Below, one piece after another: positions 17,363 to 27,379 of a DNA stretch of 45,287 nucleotides (position 1 is the first letter of the stretch; each line of letters begins with the position of its first letter). Below the pieces are notes generated by a model. It saw only the letters and a program-made list of their open reading frames with translations. It searched no databases and was not told where the DNA came from. This DNA is from Anaerolineales bacterium (GTDB lineage Bacteria > Chloroflexota > Anaerolineae > Anaerolineales > UBA4823): contig JAFGQI010000172.1 in NCBI GenBank assembly GCA_016935755.1, positions 1 to 45,287 of the forward strand. Direction: 5' to 3'. The position numbers and the translations under genes are program-made.

Positions 17363-19123
17363 TCAATCTTCTTCTTGACCTACCAGCGCCTTCCACCCGC
17401 CGTGGATCCCATCGTCGGTCACACCAAAATAAAAACGGAAACCGCTTGGGGTACGCTGCACCAGGTCATAACGGATGCTCTTGCCTTGCTTTTGGGTGCG
17501 AATCAACCCCAGGTCTCCCTGCCATTGGACTCCGGCCTGGCTCAGGTCGGTGGGCAGCTTGGCATGGCTGGTGATGGCATAATGCCAGAGCTGCCGGGCG
17601 GAACTCCGTGTGACGTTTTTTACCACGCTGCCGTTGCGCAGATCACGCATGGTGTAGTAGCGCCCCTCATTGCGTTCTTCGACTGAGACCACTTCCACGC
17701 CGGTGCGCGGCGGCTCTTGGCCAACTGCTGTCGGGGTGGTTTCTAGATGGGGATGGGGGGGGATTTCGATGGGCGAGGCAATGCTGGCCTCGGCTGGAGC
17801 CGCCACATGGGCGAGATGCCTTGGCCCGCGCAGCACCAAACCGACGATTTCATCTCTCACCGCCAGGCCGGTTTCAGCTTCGGAGCGCACATAGATTTTG
17901 TTATCATCTACGGCATACGGAAGATCATCGCCCCGCGGAACCAGAATCCGAATGACCTTTTTCCCTCCCACATCATGGATATCCAGGGAGCATTGTAGGG
18001 GGGGGCTGAGGCGATTGCCGATCTCTTTTTCGAGTTGGAGGATTGACTGGTCTATATCGGGTACGCCGACAACCGGCTTTTTAGGGTCTGCCGGGAGGCC
18101 TATGTACAGGGTGCCGCCATTGGTATTGGCGAAAGCGCAGATATCGGCAACGATGGCATAGCGTTTACCGCCGCGCACCGTCATGCTCTCATGGAAATCC
18201 TGAATGATATTGGAGCCTTCCTCCCTGGCAGCCCGGATAAAGTCAAAGGCTGGTTCTGCGGTCTGGCGGTGAGGGCGAGTGCGGGAAAAATCATTGCTCT
18301 GGAAAAGCTCCAGCAGCGCTTCGAAGCTGGTCTCCGGCAAGAGCATGTCAGTGGCGCGGTCGCCCAGGCCCAGGACTTTCTTGCGCGCAGGATCTGCAGT
18401 CAGGCGGTGGGCGTCTGAGCCCTGGATGCAGTGCATGCGGCGTGGGTACTCTGGTTTGGTGCCATTGAAGAAGGCCGCCGTGGCATGTTTCCCTTTATTT
18501 TCCAAATCAGTGACTTCCAGGGCGTGCAGATGCACATCCTGGGTATAGGCAATTTTTGTCTGCCCACCAAAAGGCAAACCGCGCATGGCTACGCCATTGC
18601 TGGAATTGGCATGGGCAGCGATAACCAGCCCACCTGCTTCATCAATCGTCCGGTAGGCCGTCAGCACATCACTTGTAGCGCCAACGGTGGCCGATCCGGT
18701 GTCCAATTGTTCTGGTGGAATATTTAAATCTAAAAGCAAATGCTCGATCTCTCGCACCGGCTTGTCGGGTGGAAAAATCGCCAGGATGTGGAATCCAAAG
18801 GTAGCGGTAAATTCAAACCCTGGCAATACCAGGATTTTTTCAAGCAGGCGACGATATTCGTTCAAACGAGCCTGTTCTTCCGGTAGAATGCGTTTTAATT
18901 TCTCCAGAAGTTCAAGTTGGTGTACTTCTTCTTTCATTTTTCGGTAGCCTGCCACCGTATTATGATCGGTGAAGGCAATGATATCCAGTCCGCGCGCTTC
19001 GGCGCGCCGCAAAATTTCCAGGTAAGTCACTTCGGGCTGCTGAAAATCACTGGAAGCGGGGGTATGCAGATGTATATCTGTTGTACACCACTGCATGGAT
19101 GTACGGCTGCGTTTTTTACTCAC
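17363..19123 (-). CDS. PHP phosphoesterase - AlbA_2 (Schlafen-like) fusion protein
   Basis: 586 residues. Residues 12-290 are a PHP domain: [10 protein letters not shown] (His18, His20), IIAFTDHNT (Asp53-His54), a later HANSSNG and GSDAHR, all metal-binding motifs of PHP phosphoesterases. Residues about 290-430 match the AlbA_2 (divergent AAA_4/Schlafen) domain: ES followed by [21 protein letters not shown] and [12 protein letters not shown]. The last 110 residues (from [10 protein letters not shown]) are of no recognised family. Each domain type can bind or process nucleic acids, so a nuclease or nucleotide hydrolase coupled to a nucleic-acid binding module is likely (inference). Starts with GTG, 22 bases after the response regulator gene. 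Confidence 0.8.
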   Translation of the reverse strand: MSKKRSRTSMQWCTTDIHLHTPASSDFQQPEVTYLEILRRAEARGLDIIAFTDHNTVAGYRKMKEEVHQLELLEKLKRILPEEQARLNEYRRLLEKILVLPGFEFTATFGFHILAIFPPDKPVREIEHLLLDLNIPPEQLDTGSATVGATSDVLTAYRTIDEAGGLVIAAHANSSNGVAMRGLPFGGQTKIAYTQDVHLHALEVTDLENKGKHATAAFFNGTKPEYPRRMHCIQGSDAHRLTADPARKKVLGLGDRATDMLLPETSFEALLELFQSNDFSRTRPHRQTAEPAFDFIRAAREEGSNIIQDFHESMTVRGGKRYAIVADICAFANTNGGTLYIGLPADPKKPVVGVPDIDQSILQLEKEIGNRLSPPLQCSLDIHDVGGKKVIRILVPRGDDLPYAVDDNKIYVRSEAETGLAVRDEIVGLVLRGPRHLAHVAAPAEASIASPIEIPPHPHLETTPTAVGQEPPRTGVEVVSVEERNEGRYYTMRDLRNGSVVKNVTRSSARQLWHYAITSHAKLPTDLSQAGVQWQGDLGLIRTQKQGKSIRYDLVQRTPSGFRFYFGVTDDGIHGGWKALVGQEED

Positions 19124-19145
19124 AGTTCACTCTCAATAAATTCAT

Positions 19146-19529
19146 CTAGTTATTCGGTTGGTCGCCTATCATCAGGCGTATTTTATCTATCAATTCATCC
19201 GGCATGTAGGGCTTCAGGATAAAGCCGTCTGCGCCCTCTTGAACGCAGTTCTCGCGAAAATCCATGCCAGAAGACATCAGCACTTGCACCTCAGCCAGAT
19301 CGGGGGAGCCTTTTATCAGGCGTAAAAGATCAAATCCATTCAGCTGACGTAAATGTACATCACACAAAACCAGGGCAGGTTTTTCCTGCTGGATGAAGCT
19401 GAGCATGGCTTCTAAAGAGTCATCGTTTTTGGGCAGCAGTGCCTCAAACCCTTCAAAGCTCAGCAGGGTCTGCAAGAGGGTCAGCATGGTCTTGTCATCT
19501 TCGATCAGCAAGACCCGAGGGTTATTCAT
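19146..19529 (-). CDS. single-domain response regulator
   Basis: A 127-residue receiver domain without output domain: LLIEDD (acid pocket), LVLCDVHL (phospho-accepting Asp), LMSSG (switch Ser) and LKPYMPDE (Lys). The ATG at 19529 overlaps the last 8 bases of lon (lon stop TAA at 19522-19524), so its translation is coupled to lon. It may carry signals for a kinase elsewhere or act in protein-protein switching. Confidence 0.9.
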   Translation of the reverse strand: MNNPRVLLIEDDKTMLTLLQTLLSFEGFEALLPKNDDSLEAMLSFIQQEKPALVLCDVHLRQLNGFDLLRLIKGSPDLAEVQVLMSSGMDFRENCVQEGADGFILKPYMPDELIDKIRLMIGDQPNN

Positions 19530-22107
19530 GGGGGAGGGGCTCCTTGGCCTCTTGTTCTGCATCTGGTTCTGGGCTTTTTTCGGGTTCCAGGGCCGCCTGG
19601 ATAACCTCCTCAATTGAGTCTACGGGGATAAAATTGAGCGCTTGAAGCACTTCGGGCGGTAAATCTTCCAGCTCGGCCTGGTTGCGAGCTGGCAGGATGA
19701 CAGTTTTCAGGCCTGAACGATGAGCTGCCAGAACTTTCTCCTTAATACCGCCCACGGGCAGCACCTGCCCGCGCAGGCTGATTTCCCCGGTCATACCCAC
19801 ATCCGCTCGCACCGACCGGCCAGAGATCAGCGAAACCAGGGCCGTTGCCATAGCCACACCGGCCGAGGGGCCATCCTTGGGCTGGGCGCCAGTCGGAACG
19901 TGCAGATGGATATCCGATTTTTCAAAGAAATCTGCATTCAAGCCCAGACTCTTAGCCTTAGCGCGCACATAGGATAAGGCAGCGCGAGCCGACTCCTGCA
20001 TCACATTGCCGATCGACCCGGTGATTTGGAAATCTTTGCTGCCAGGCATCCTGGTGGCTTCGATAAACAAAATATCACCGCCGACGGGTGTCCAGGCGAG
20101 TCCGGTAGCCACGCCGGGGATGGAAGTGCGCAGCATGATCTCCTCATCGCTGAAGAAAGTTGGGCGGCCAAGCAGTTCCTGGGCCTTATCTGCGTCAAGC
20201 TCAACGGTCTCCGTGCTGCCTTCAGCAATCTGGGTAACTACCTTGCGGCAGATTGATCCGATTTCGCGTTCCAGGTTGCGCACGCCGGCTTCTCGCGTGT
20301 AGGAGCGGATGATTTTTTGCAGACCTGCTTGGGTAAAATTCACTTCATCCGGGCGCAGGCCGTTTTCCATCAGCTGGCGCGGCACCAGGTAGCCGTTGGC
20401 GATGGCGATCTTTTCGTTATCGGTGTATCCAGAGAGCAGAATAATTTCCATTCTATCCCGCAGCGGTTCTGGGATAGGTTCCAATAGATTTGCCGTGGTG
20501 ATAAACATGGCCTGCGAAAGGTCAAACGGCACTTCCAGGTAATGATCGCGGAATTCAACATTCTGCTCTGGATCGAGCACTTCAAGCAGGGCTGAGGCCG
20601 GGTCGCCATGAAAATCAAAAACCAGCTTGTCAACTTCATCCAGCATAAACACCGGGTTGCGGGTTTCGACGCGTCGGAACGCTTGCAGAATTCTGCCGGG
20701 CATGGCGCCAATATAGGTGCGGCGATGACCGCGGATTTCAGCTTCATCGCGCATGCCTCCCAGGGACATGCGCACGAATTTACGGCCCATGGCGCGAGCA
20801 ATGGATCTGCCCAGACTGGTTTTGCCTACACCCGGCGGGCCAACAAAGCACAGGATGACGCCTTCTCGCAGGCGGTGGGCTTCATCGAGGGAGGTTTGGG
20901 TTAGCTCGTTGGCGCGCTCTTTGCGCAGCTTGCGGACTGCCAGGAATTCCAGAATCCGTTCTTTGACATCCTTCAAACCATAATGGTCCTGGTCAAGGAC
21001 CTGGCGAGCATGGGAAATATCCAGGTTGTCGGGGGTGGCTGCCGACCAGGGCAGGGTGACTAACCAATCCAGATAGGTGCGGATGACGCCATATTCTGCG
21101 GCTGCGGTGGGTAAGCGGCTCAAGCGGTCCAGCTCGCGGCGGGCCTGTTTTTCAGCCTCCTCGGGCATATGGGCGGCCTCGATCTTCTGGCGGAACTCTT
21201 CCACCTCTGCGGTTTGTTCGTCGCTTTCACCTAACTCACGCTGGATGGCTTTCAATTGCTCGCGCAAGAAATATTCGCGCTGAACTTTATCGATCTCGGA
21301 ACGAGCTTCGTTTTGGATCTTCTGCCCCATTTCCAATACTTCAGCTTCGTGAGTCAGGATGCCCACCAGTTTGTGCAGCTTGCTGGAAGTCGAGTCAAGT
21401 TCGAGCAGAGTCTGGGCTTCTTCCAGATCCATGCGTTGGAAATTGGCAATCGTGTAGACGGTTTGCAGGGGGTCTTCCAGCATCGTGACCGAGGAGACCA
21501 GTTCGCGCGGAATGGAAGGCACCATTTCGGCAATGTGCTCGAACTGATCGCGGGCATTGCGCGCCAGAGCCTCCAACTCCAGCCCTGCCTCGACGGTCTC
21601 AGGCAGCAGTTCGATCTCGGCCTTGAGATATGGCTCTTCCTGCACAAATTCTTTAAAGCGGCAGCGCGCCAATCCTTGTACGACCAGCCGGATCGTATTA
21701 TCTGGAGCGCGGAACAGCCGGTGTACCATGGCTACTGTCCCGACCAAAAACAGGTCGGATGGCCCGGGAGTATCAATATCTGGGTTGCGTGAAGACACCA
21801 GGGCGATCAAACGCTCATCTCCTGCCATGACCTCATCCACAAGTTTTATGGAGCGCGATTGGCCAATCGTCAGGGGCACAGCTGTATGGGGATAGACGAC
21901 CAGCCCCCGCAGTGGCAAAACGGGAAGAAGATGTGGAATCTGGTTTTTTTCGTCCCCCTCAGAAGCCTTGTCCGCCAGGGCATCTTCTTCTAATTGCAGG
22001 ATATGCGGCAGCAAGGGGAAGGAATTGTATTCTTCCAATCCGGCATGCTCTTCAGAGAGCCAATTGATCATATCCTGGAGGCTGGAAATCCAACGAGAGG
22101 CAGGCAT
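19522..22107 (-). CDS. lon: ATP-dependent protease Lon (LonA)
   Basis: 861 residues, with N-terminal substrate-binding domain, central AAA+ ATPase (Walker [10 protein letters not shown], sensor and MLDEVDKL Walker B) and C-terminal peptidase with the Ser-Lys dyad ([11 protein letters not shown] for Ser, [12 protein letters not shown] for Lys). The first 65 residues (to the [13 protein letters not shown] start of the usual family) are an extra acidic N-terminal extension, and the protein ends in an acidic tail. Degrades misfolded and regulatory proteins. No Shine-Dalgarno is seen before the ATG. Five genes follow on the same strand with gaps up to 59 bases, so lon probably heads an operon that runs to lepB. 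Confidence 0.97.
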   Translation of the reverse strand: MPASRWISSLQDMINWLSEEHAGLEEYNSFPLLPHILQLEEDALADKASEGDEKNQIPHLLPVLPLRGLVVYPHTAVPLTIGQSRSIKLVDEVMAGDERLIALVSSRNPDIDTPGPSDLFLVGTVAMVHRLFRAPDNTIRLVVQGLARCRFKEFVQEEPYLKAEIELLPETVEAGLELEALARNARDQFEHIAEMVPSIPRELVSSVTMLEDPLQTVYTIANFQRMDLEEAQTLLELDSTSSKLHKLVGILTHEAEVLEMGQKIQNEARSEIDKVQREYFLREQLKAIQRELGESDEQTAEVEEFRQKIEAAHMPEEAEKQARRELDRLSRLPTAAAEYGVIRTYLDWLVTLPWSAATPDNLDISHARQVLDQDHYGLKDVKERILEFLAVRKLRKERANELTQTSLDEAHRLREGVILCFVGPPGVGKTSLGRSIARAMGRKFVRMSLGGMRDEAEIRGHRRTYIGAMPGRILQAFRRVETRNPVFMLDEVDKLVFDFHGDPASALLEVLDPEQNVEFRDHYLEVPFDLSQAMFITTANLLEPIPEPLRDRMEIILLSGYTDNEKIAIANGYLVPRQLMENGLRPDEVNFTQAGLQKIIRSYTREAGVRNLEREIGSICRKVVTQIAEGSTETVELDADKAQELLGRPTFFSDEEIMLRTSIPGVATGLAWTPVGGDILFIEATRMPGSKDFQITGSIGNVMQESARAALSYVRAKAKSLGLNADFFEKSDIHLHVPTGAQPKDGPSAGVAMATALVSLISGRSVRADVGMTGEISLRGQVLPVGGIKEKVLAAHRSGLKTVILPARNQAELEDLPPEVLQALNFIPVDSIEEVIQAALEPEKSPEPDAEQEAKEPLPHE

Positions 22108-22204
22108 ATAAATCTAATAAGTCCAATCTTTTCTATAATTTTTACTTACCTATCCCATCATATTGCAGGCGCTAAACCGACGAGGAATATTGTTAATAAA
22201 CAGG

Positions 22205-22277
22205 CGCCCCCGGCGGGATTCGAACCCACAACCAATAGCTTAGAAGGCTACTGCTCTGTCCGTTGAGCTACGGGGGC
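22205..22277 (-). tRNA. tRNA-Arg (anticodon TCT)
   Basis: 73 nt on the minus strand. 7-bp acceptor GCCCCCG with CGGGGGC, D-arm GCTC...GAGC, anticodon stem GTAGC/GCTAT with loop CTTCTAA giving anticodon TCT (reads AGA/AGG), T arm with TTCGAAT. The 3' CCA is not encoded. It lies between lon and the 22288 gene. Confidence 0.97.
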
Positions 22278-22287
22278 GGAAAGCAGG

Positions 22288-22722
22288 TCAATCCAGGCAA
22301 GGACGCAAGCCCTTATAGACACGCACTCCGGATAATGTCTTCAGGATAATATTAGCATCTCTGCCTAGTAGTTCAGCCAGATGTTCTGGCGACATGGGTT
22401 GGTTGCCGTTGGCCAGGAACAAGCGGAATACTGAATCAACCAGGGTGGTCTGCTGCGTGATAAAGGTCTGCTGCTTGGCGCAGTGAGTAATCAGGATGTG
22501 CTGTAAACCATCCAGACGATTTACTTCGGCGGTTTCTGGATCAACCCAATCTACCTGCTCAAACTCATCAACATCCGCATAGGCCAGCTGGTGCTCTGGG
22601 CAGAGAAAGTTACGTAGATAAACCCGCCAGTCGCGATCGTTCTGCTGCCACCAATCGAAGTCGATGTGGAAGGGGGTTTTGGTAGTTGGTTTTACCAGGC
22701 TCATGCGCTTAACTTCAACCAA
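22288..22722 (-). CDS. uncharacterised protein with C-terminal winged-helix-like region
   Basis: 144 residues, cytoplasmic, no family recognised. The N-terminal half is acidic and aromatic (FDWWQQNDRDW, then LCPEHQLAY). The C-terminal 55 residues, from LVDSVFRLFLANGNQPMSPEHLAELLG to VYKGLRPCLD, look like a helix-turn-helix/winged-helix module. TTG at 22722 is the likely start because GGAGGG lies 5 bases upstream; the first ATG at 22704 is 24 bases from it. It lies 38 bases downstream of the larger unassigned gene at 22761, and the two are probably cotranscribed. Confidence 0.7.
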   Translation of the reverse strand: MVEVKRMSLVKPTTKTPFHIDFDWWQQNDRDWRVYLRNFLCPEHQLAYADVDEFEQVDWVDPETAEVNRLDGLQHILITHCAKQQTFITQQTTLVDSVFRLFLANGNQPMSPEHLAELLGRDANIILKTLSGVRVYKGLRPCLD

Positions 22723-22760
22723 GTTGGCCCTCCTTGGATAATAATTGTTGAATAAGGTGT

Positions 22761-24338
22761 TTATTCATATTCTGAATCACTCAGTCGATAATGCAGGTCT
22801 CCAACATGCGAGAACCATGGCCGCGAAGCAAGCAGGGCCAGGATCGGACCAGGTGGGCAGCGGCGGATCACGTTCAGAGCGGCATATAATTCGATCGCAT
22901 GCACATGGCTTTGCGGGTTCAGCTTGGACAGTTCCCTCACCATGTTTACCACCAGCCGTTCAAAAGGAGGCTGTTCTTTTTGCGCATTCTGCCAGACCTG
23001 GTCAACAGCCTCTTTGTCAGGAATGGCGATAGCCATGCGCTCGTCGAAGGGGGCCGAGACGATTTGCTTGAGCATAGCAAATACAACGCCGCCATCTGAT
23101 CCAACCAGGACCGTGCGAATCCATTCTCGGCTGCTGCGCCGGCTCTCTGTCTGAACAATCACTTCACCGGGCGCCTTGCCTTTGCGAATATGAATGATGC
23201 TGCCTGGTGCAACGCCATGTGCAGCATACCAATCGGCTAAACCATATACATAGCGTTTTTCACGCACCACCCATCCCGGGAATTTTTCGCCTGTATCACC
23301 ATCTACCAGCATAAAGCGGACGCGGGGCGCTTCATAGGCGGTGGGGAAGAGGTGCCGGACGCGCGCCGAAAGCGGCAGTGTGCCGGAACGCCAGTGGGGG
23401 AAGATCAAGCGAATTTCGCTCTCCTGGTGCTGGGAACGTGCATCCAGGGGGGAGAGTTCATCGTCCAGATCCTGCTCCAGGGCAAGCATCTCTTTGGTTA
23501 AGAGGAACCGGTCGTATTCCATGCCGGCATAGCGCAGGTAGATCGGCGGCTGCAGGGCCTCTGCTGGCTCCAGGCGCTGCAGGTACCAAAGAATATCGCC
23601 GGAAGGCCCTACTTCATCGAAGCGGGGGTCTTCTTGCAGCGCCAGATCCAGAGAGAATTCCACCAGGTTGGCATTCGCATCGCTGGTCAGTTCAATCTGT
23701 TTTAGCAGTTCTGTGGTCGGCAGAGGGCCGCCTCCAGCCATGTCCAGCACCGCCTCTGCCAGGTTCAGGTGCCCTAAATTGATATCCACCAGCAAGGCCC
23801 GGGGGAACCAGCGCCCGGCGATACGTACAAAATCGGGATTGGTTTCCAGTTCCTCTTCCAACGCCTCGCTGAGGTTTTCCCCGAATTGATCCAAGACACT
23901 CTGCCTGTCCAACAAGGTCGTGTCATCCTCGATCTTGGGAGGATTGTTCAAGACATGATCAGCCAGGGCGGCAGCGAATTCACGTGGATTGCCATCCTTG
24001 AATGCAACCTGAATGACCTGGAAATCACCCAATTCAGGGTTGCTGCCTGGGCGAACTCCAATAACCTCACCACGCTGCCAGTTCAGGGCAGGGAAAATCA
24101 GCTTCTGGCGGGATTTATAGGTTCCTTTCGGCTGGTATAAGTCTCCACCCGAAGTGCGCTGGCGTTCAAGCTCGATTTTCTGGTGGCGAATACGTTCATC
24201 GATCAGCGCCGCAACCAGTTCCTGAGGGGTAAGGGGAGTTTCTGACTCCAGCAGATAGCTGTAGATAAATTCAATATCCTGTTCCTGGAGTTTGAAAGCT
24301 TCCCAATAACTCTCATCTATTTTCGATGTAACTGTCAT
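22761..24338 (-). CDS. uncharacterised protein with possible DNA-binding modules
   Basis: 525 residues, no family I can name. I see three parts. The N-terminal 110 residues include a possible winged helix (PLTPQELVAALIDERIRH) with a basic patch. The middle (about 330-410) has a beta-rich segment with WVVREKRYVYGLADWY and GSIIHIRKG, which resembles a B3-like pseudobarrel. The C-terminal 45 residues (ELYAALNVIRR, ending ALLASRPWFSHVGDLHYRL) resemble a HARE-type winged helix. All three comparisons are by eye. No catalytic motif is visible. The ATG at 24338 has GAGG at 5-6 bases; the TTG at 24350 lacks one. It is paired with the gene at 22288. Confidence 0.65.
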   Translation of the reverse strand: MTVTSKIDESYWEAFKLQEQDIEFIYSYLLESETPLTPQELVAALIDERIRHQKIELERQRTSGGDLYQPKGTYKSRQKLIFPALNWQRGEVIGVRPGSNPELGDFQVIQVAFKDGNPREFAAALADHVLNNPPKIEDDTTLLDRQSVLDQFGENLSEALEEELETNPDFVRIAGRWFPRALLVDINLGHLNLAEAVLDMAGGGPLPTTELLKQIELTSDANANLVEFSLDLALQEDPRFDEVGPSGDILWYLQRLEPAEALQPPIYLRYAGMEYDRFLLTKEMLALEQDLDDELSPLDARSQHQESEIRLIFPHWRSGTLPLSARVRHLFPTAYEAPRVRFMLVDGDTGEKFPGWVVREKRYVYGLADWYAAHGVAPGSIIHIRKGKAPGEVIVQTESRRSSREWIRTVLVGSDGGVVFAMLKQIVSAPFDERMAIAIPDKEAVDQVWQNAQKEQPPFERLVVNMVRELSKLNPQSHVHAIELYAALNVIRRCPPGPILALLASRPWFSHVGDLHYRLSDSEYE

Positions 24339-24502
24339 GAAGTACCTCAAAAAAATTAATTTCCTCTAACAAATCGTGTTGCGTCCAGCGCTGCCAGGAT
24401 GATTTATATAGCCAGTGCCTGACGCCCGATGGTCTCCAACGCGTTAAAACAGCCTCTTGCTCCCTGTCGGGCAAGTGCTGCGGTGAATAGGCGGCTTTGT
24501 GG

Positions 24503-24523
24503 CTGCCAGAATTTTTCTGGCAG
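24503..24523. repeat. 9-bp inverted repeat with 3-base loop
   Basis: CTGCCAGAA (24503-24511) and its complement (24515-24523) flank TTT. It lies in the 260-base spacer between the divergent genes at 24338 (-) and 24599 (+), upstream of the promoter for the latter. It could be an operator or a hairpin in a leftward leader. I see no other gene in this spacer. Confidence 0.4.
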
Positions 24524-24542
24524 TTCGTTCATTCAATTTCGT

Positions 24543-24571
24543 TTGCACCTTTAGCCATCTCATATTATACT
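24543..24571 (+). promoter_or_regulatory. promoter for the DUF2007-like gene
   Basis: TTGCAC at 24543-24548, a 17-base spacer, and TATACT at 24566-24571, a good match to sigma70 boxes. The expected transcript start is about 20 bases before the start codon at 24599. Confidence 0.6.
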
Positions 24572-24598
24572 CTATGAGTGTAGAACTGGAGGAAACCA

Positions 24599-24910
24599 AT
24601 GGTCGAAGATGAATGGGTGGTCGTTGACGAAGTTGCTGGTTCTCTGATGGGTGAAATCCTGCGTGGCCTTTTAGAAACGCAGGGGATACCTGTCTTGCTC
24701 GCCCAGGAAGGAGCTGGTCATTCAGTGTACGGATTAACTGTTGGCCCGTTAGGAAGCGTGCAAATCCTGGTTCCGCCCGAACAGGCTTCCAATGCCCGGC
24801 AGATGTTGGATGATTATTACGCCGGGGCTTTTCAGCAGGCAGAGTCACCTGATGAACCGGTAGATGAACAGGATTGGGATGATTTGCCGTTGGGAGATGA
24901 AGAGACATAG
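24599..24910 (+). CDS. DUF2007-like small protein
   Basis: 103 residues. The N-terminal 75 residues resemble DUF2007 (putative signal-transducing) proteins: WVVVDEVAGSLMGEILRGLLETQGIPVLLAQEG and GLTVGPLGSVQILVPPEQASNARQML. The last 25 residues are very acidic. GGAGG lies 7 bases before the ATG. It is a single-gene transcript by appearance, convergent with the peptidase gene at 24957. Function unknown. Confidence 0.75.
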   Translation: MVEDEWVVVDEVAGSLMGEILRGLLETQGIPVLLAQEGAGHSVYGLTVGPLGSVQILVPPEQASNARQMLDDYYAGAFQQAESPDEPVDEQDWDDLPLGDEET

Positions 24911-24956
24911 GGGATAATACGGGTACCTGTTACCCTGAGCAGCCCGTTTGCAGCGA

Positions 24957-26417
24957 TTATTTCGGAAAGATCTGTTTCAACCAGTCCATTGGGTCTACCT
25001 GAACGCCTGCCACCCAGATCTCGAAATGCAAGTGAGGCCCGGTGACGCGCCCGGTGCCGCCCACCAGGCCGATCACCTGGCCAGGCTCAACCCGGTCGCC
25101 GACCTTTACCCGCAGCTCAGATTGGTGCATATAGCCTGAATAGACTCCCCATCCATGGTTGATCATGGTGGCATTGCCGCGCACGGTCAGCGGTCCGGCA
25201 AAAATCACAATCCCGGCAGCGGGAGCGAGAATTTCAGTTCCCACGCCTCCGCAGAAATCCAGCCCGGTATGAAAATAGTCATACGTGCTGCCGTTATAGG
25301 AGCGGCGGTTGCCAAAGAGTGAAGGAAAGCAGTCGGAAAATGGCGGGGGCGCCGGGCTTTGGAACAGGCCATCCCATAGTTTTTCGGGTGTAGCGGGCTG
25401 AGCCAGTGCGGACCATTGGGCATCTTCAGGCCGGGTTACTGCAGGGTCAATTGTTTCTGGGCTGACGGTCAGGGGCGGATCGTAAGGATAATTACCCCCG
25501 CTGATATACACAGCCTGTGATACAGCAAAGCTGGCGCCCTGGTAAGCGGTTTGGGTGGGCAGGGTGCCTGTCAGCACCAGCGGATATAATCCCGGCTCAG
25601 TCAAAGCATGGAGACCGTGCAGGCTGAAGTAGCTCCCGTTTTTATCCTGGAAGAAGTGCAGCGGACGCCCATTCAGCGTCCCGCCCATGGTCAGCCCCTC
25701 TGGCCCAAATATCTGGATGACGGCAGCTTTGCCCTGGACAAGCGGGTCTGGGTTTAACGAGATGTTTGTGATGGCATCTGGCAGGGTGCCAGGGCCTTCT
25801 TCTGAGGTTTGTTCTTCGCCTGGCAGGTGGAAAACATCGCCAGGTAGGGCGCTTGCCGAACCGGGCAGGTGGTTATTCAGGATATAACTCCACGGGTTGC
25901 TGTTATGCTGCACAGCCAGTTCCAACAGCGATTGACCCGGCAGCAGCATAGAGCGGTGGGTAGCGGGCGTGCTTAGATTTTGCAGCGGCAGCACCAGGGT
26001 CGCCCCGGCGAAAAACTCCGCCGGACTGGTGAGGTGGTTTAACCGCACCAACGTTTCGGCAGGCAGCTGGTATCGGCGGCTCAGGCTGCGTAAGGTGTTA
26101 CCAAAGGAGATTGTGCGTGTGGTTAGCTCGCCCTGGATGCCCTCCAGACCAGGGATCAGCAGGCGGCGTCCAATGGTTAGTTGATCGGGATTGCTGATGC
26201 CATTCACGCCCATCAGATCATCGATGGTGACGCGAAAGCGCAGGGCGATGCCCCAGAGCGAATCGCCTTCCTGAACAATATAATAAGCCTCTTCTGGCTC
26301 GCTTTGCCGGGCAAGACCTGCCTGGCCCGGAATCGCAAGCAGGATACATACAGCCATAATCAGGCCAGCCAGAATGGGGTTACGCGGTTTTTTCAATTTT
26401 AAGTTGATCTCCAACAC
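24957..26417 (-). CDS. LysM-domain M23 metallopeptidase
   Basis: 486 residues, exported. The first 40 residues form a signal peptide (NPILAGLIMAVCILLAI). Two LysM modules follow: YYIVQEGDSLWGIALRF with LTIGRRLLIPG, and ISFGNTLRSLSRRYQLP; a third weaker one (LLPGQSLLELAVQHN) follows. The C-terminal 120 residues are an M23 lysostaphin-like domain with HTGLDFCG and GPHLHFEIW, the zinc ligands. It would cut peptidoglycan cross-bridges or stems at the cell surface. Start uncertain: GTG at 26417 has no good ribosome-binding site and overlaps the DUF192 gene by 38 bases. Third gene of the minus operon from 27146. Confidence 0.85.
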   Translation of the reverse strand: MLEINLKLKKPRNPILAGLIMAVCILLAIPGQAGLARQSEPEEAYYIVQEGDSLWGIALRFRVTIDDLMGVNGISNPDQLTIGRRLLIPGLEGIQGELTTRTISFGNTLRSLSRRYQLPAETLVRLNHLTSPAEFFAGATLVLPLQNLSTPATHRSMLLPGQSLLELAVQHNSNPWSYILNNHLPGSASALPGDVFHLPGEEQTSEEGPGTLPDAITNISLNPDPLVQGKAAVIQIFGPEGLTMGGTLNGRPLHFFQDKNGSYFSLHGLHALTEPGLYPLVLTGTLPTQTAYQGASFAVSQAVYISGGNYPYDPPLTVSPETIDPAVTRPEDAQWSALAQPATPEKLWDGLFQSPAPPPFSDCFPSLFGNRRSYNGSTYDYFHTGLDFCGGVGTEILAPAAGIVIFAGPLTVRGNATMINHGWGVYSGYMHQSELRVKVGDRVEPGQVIGLVGGTGRVTGPHLHFEIWVAGVQVDPMDWLKQIFPK

Positions 26418-26751
26418 TAAATTCGTTCAATCGTTCAACACTTATCTCTAATACATAGCGAGCAGGGTTTTTAGGAATATAGGAGAGTTTCCAACGCCGC
26501 GCCAGCCTGGTATCCACCACCCTATCCTGCGAGTCGATCCAGACGACCCCCAGATCCAGCTGCATGAAGAGCATATGAATTGAGGCGTCCAGGCGGTTTT
26601 CTCGCTCCTGAACAAGGAGCAGCCCCCAATTTGGGGGTAACTGCTTTTGAAATGTGAGGCCACGCAGGCGGCACAGGAACGAAGAGCAATACCCGGCCGT
26701 AAAAGGTGCGAAATCTTTACGGCTCAGGTTGTGAATGGTCACTTCGCGCAT
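26380..26751 (-). CDS. DUF192 family protein
   Basis: 123 residues. Matches DUF192: a short region with CRLRGLTFQKQLPPNWGLLLV and SIHMLFMQLDLGVVWID, where the family has a conserved MxGL-like segment and a F/M-hydrophobic-V-W-hydrophobic-D core. The usual N-terminal signal peptide of many DUF192 proteins is absent. It starts 5 bases after the response regulator stop, so the two are coupled. Function of the family is unknown. Confidence 0.8.
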   Translation of the reverse strand: MREVTIHNLSRKDFAPFTAGYCSSFLCRLRGLTFQKQLPPNWGLLLVQERENRLDASIHMLFMQLDLGVVWIDSQDRVVDTRLARRWKLSYIPKNPARYVLEISVERLNEFSVGDQLKIEKTA

Positions 26752-26756
26752 ACGTT

Positions 26757-27146
26757 TCAGGCCGATTTGCTTGCCAGCACCTTTTCCAGGCTGTCCACCA
26801 GGTCTCGCGGGCTGAAGGGCTTGGCGATGTAATCGTCTACTTTAGCGATATGCAGCCCTAAAACTTTATCGATATTCTGCGCTTTAGCAGTAATGACGAT
26901 AACCGGGATGGCGCGAGTGGTCTCATCAGCTTTCAGCTGCTGGTAAACCTCCCAACCATCCATATCTGGCATCATCAGATCCAGTAAGATGATATCGGGT
27001 AAAATCCGGCGCACCAGATCCAGACCCACACGCCCACCGGCTGCGCCGAACACCTCGAAATGTTTTCGAGCCAGGATTAGCTTGACCAGGTCGATCATTT
27101 CCTGTTCATCTTCAATGTAAACTACTTTTCGGACGATTTCGGTCAT
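26757..27146 (-). CDS. single-domain response regulator
   Basis: 129 residues, receiver domain only: VVYIEDEQEM, DIILLDLMMPDMDGWEV (phospho-accepting Asp), VIVITAK and AKPFSPRDLVDSLEKVL. The ATG at 27146 follows GGAG at 9 bases. First gene of a transcript with DUF192 and an M23 peptidase, which suggests phospho-signalling linked to cell envelope, though there is no kinase next to it. Confidence 0.9.
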   Translation of the reverse strand: MTEIVRKVVYIEDEQEMIDLVKLILARKHFEVFGAAGGRVGLDLVRRILPDIILLDLMMPDMDGWEVYQQLKADETTRAIPVIVITAKAQNIDKVLGLHIAKVDDYIAKPFSPRDLVDSLEKVLASKSA

Positions 27147-27226
27147 CTGGGTGCACTCCAATTCGGTTCATTATTGCGAATCCCCCATAGTTTACCACAA
27201 GCGCTTAACTTAAAGCAACTTAGCCC

Positions 27227-27255
27227 TTGCATCACCTTTCGCAACAGGCTATAAT
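27227..27255 (+). promoter_or_regulatory. promoter for efp
   Basis: TTGCAT (27227-27232), 17 bases, TATAAT (27250-27255). This predicts a leader of about 120 bases before efp; that leader contains a weak hairpin (ATCCCA pairing with TGGGAT near 27266-27292) and no gene that I can support. Confidence 0.6.
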
Positions 27256-27379
27256 CGGCAGGATGTATCCCAGGTGGCGGTCACATGGGATGGATGGCCG
27301 AAATTGAGACCACAAGTATAATCAGCCGACTGCTTTTCAGCTGTTGAACAACCAAATGATATAGATAAGGGAAGAAAGA

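Noticed and set aside
24444..24908. 154-residue minus-strand frame
   Set aside because: It is antisense to the DUF2007-like gene and its promoter; composition is low-quality and there is no ribosome-binding site.
24921..24935. GGGTA/TACCC hairpin between convergent genes
   Set aside because: Five base pairs and no T run; could be chance.
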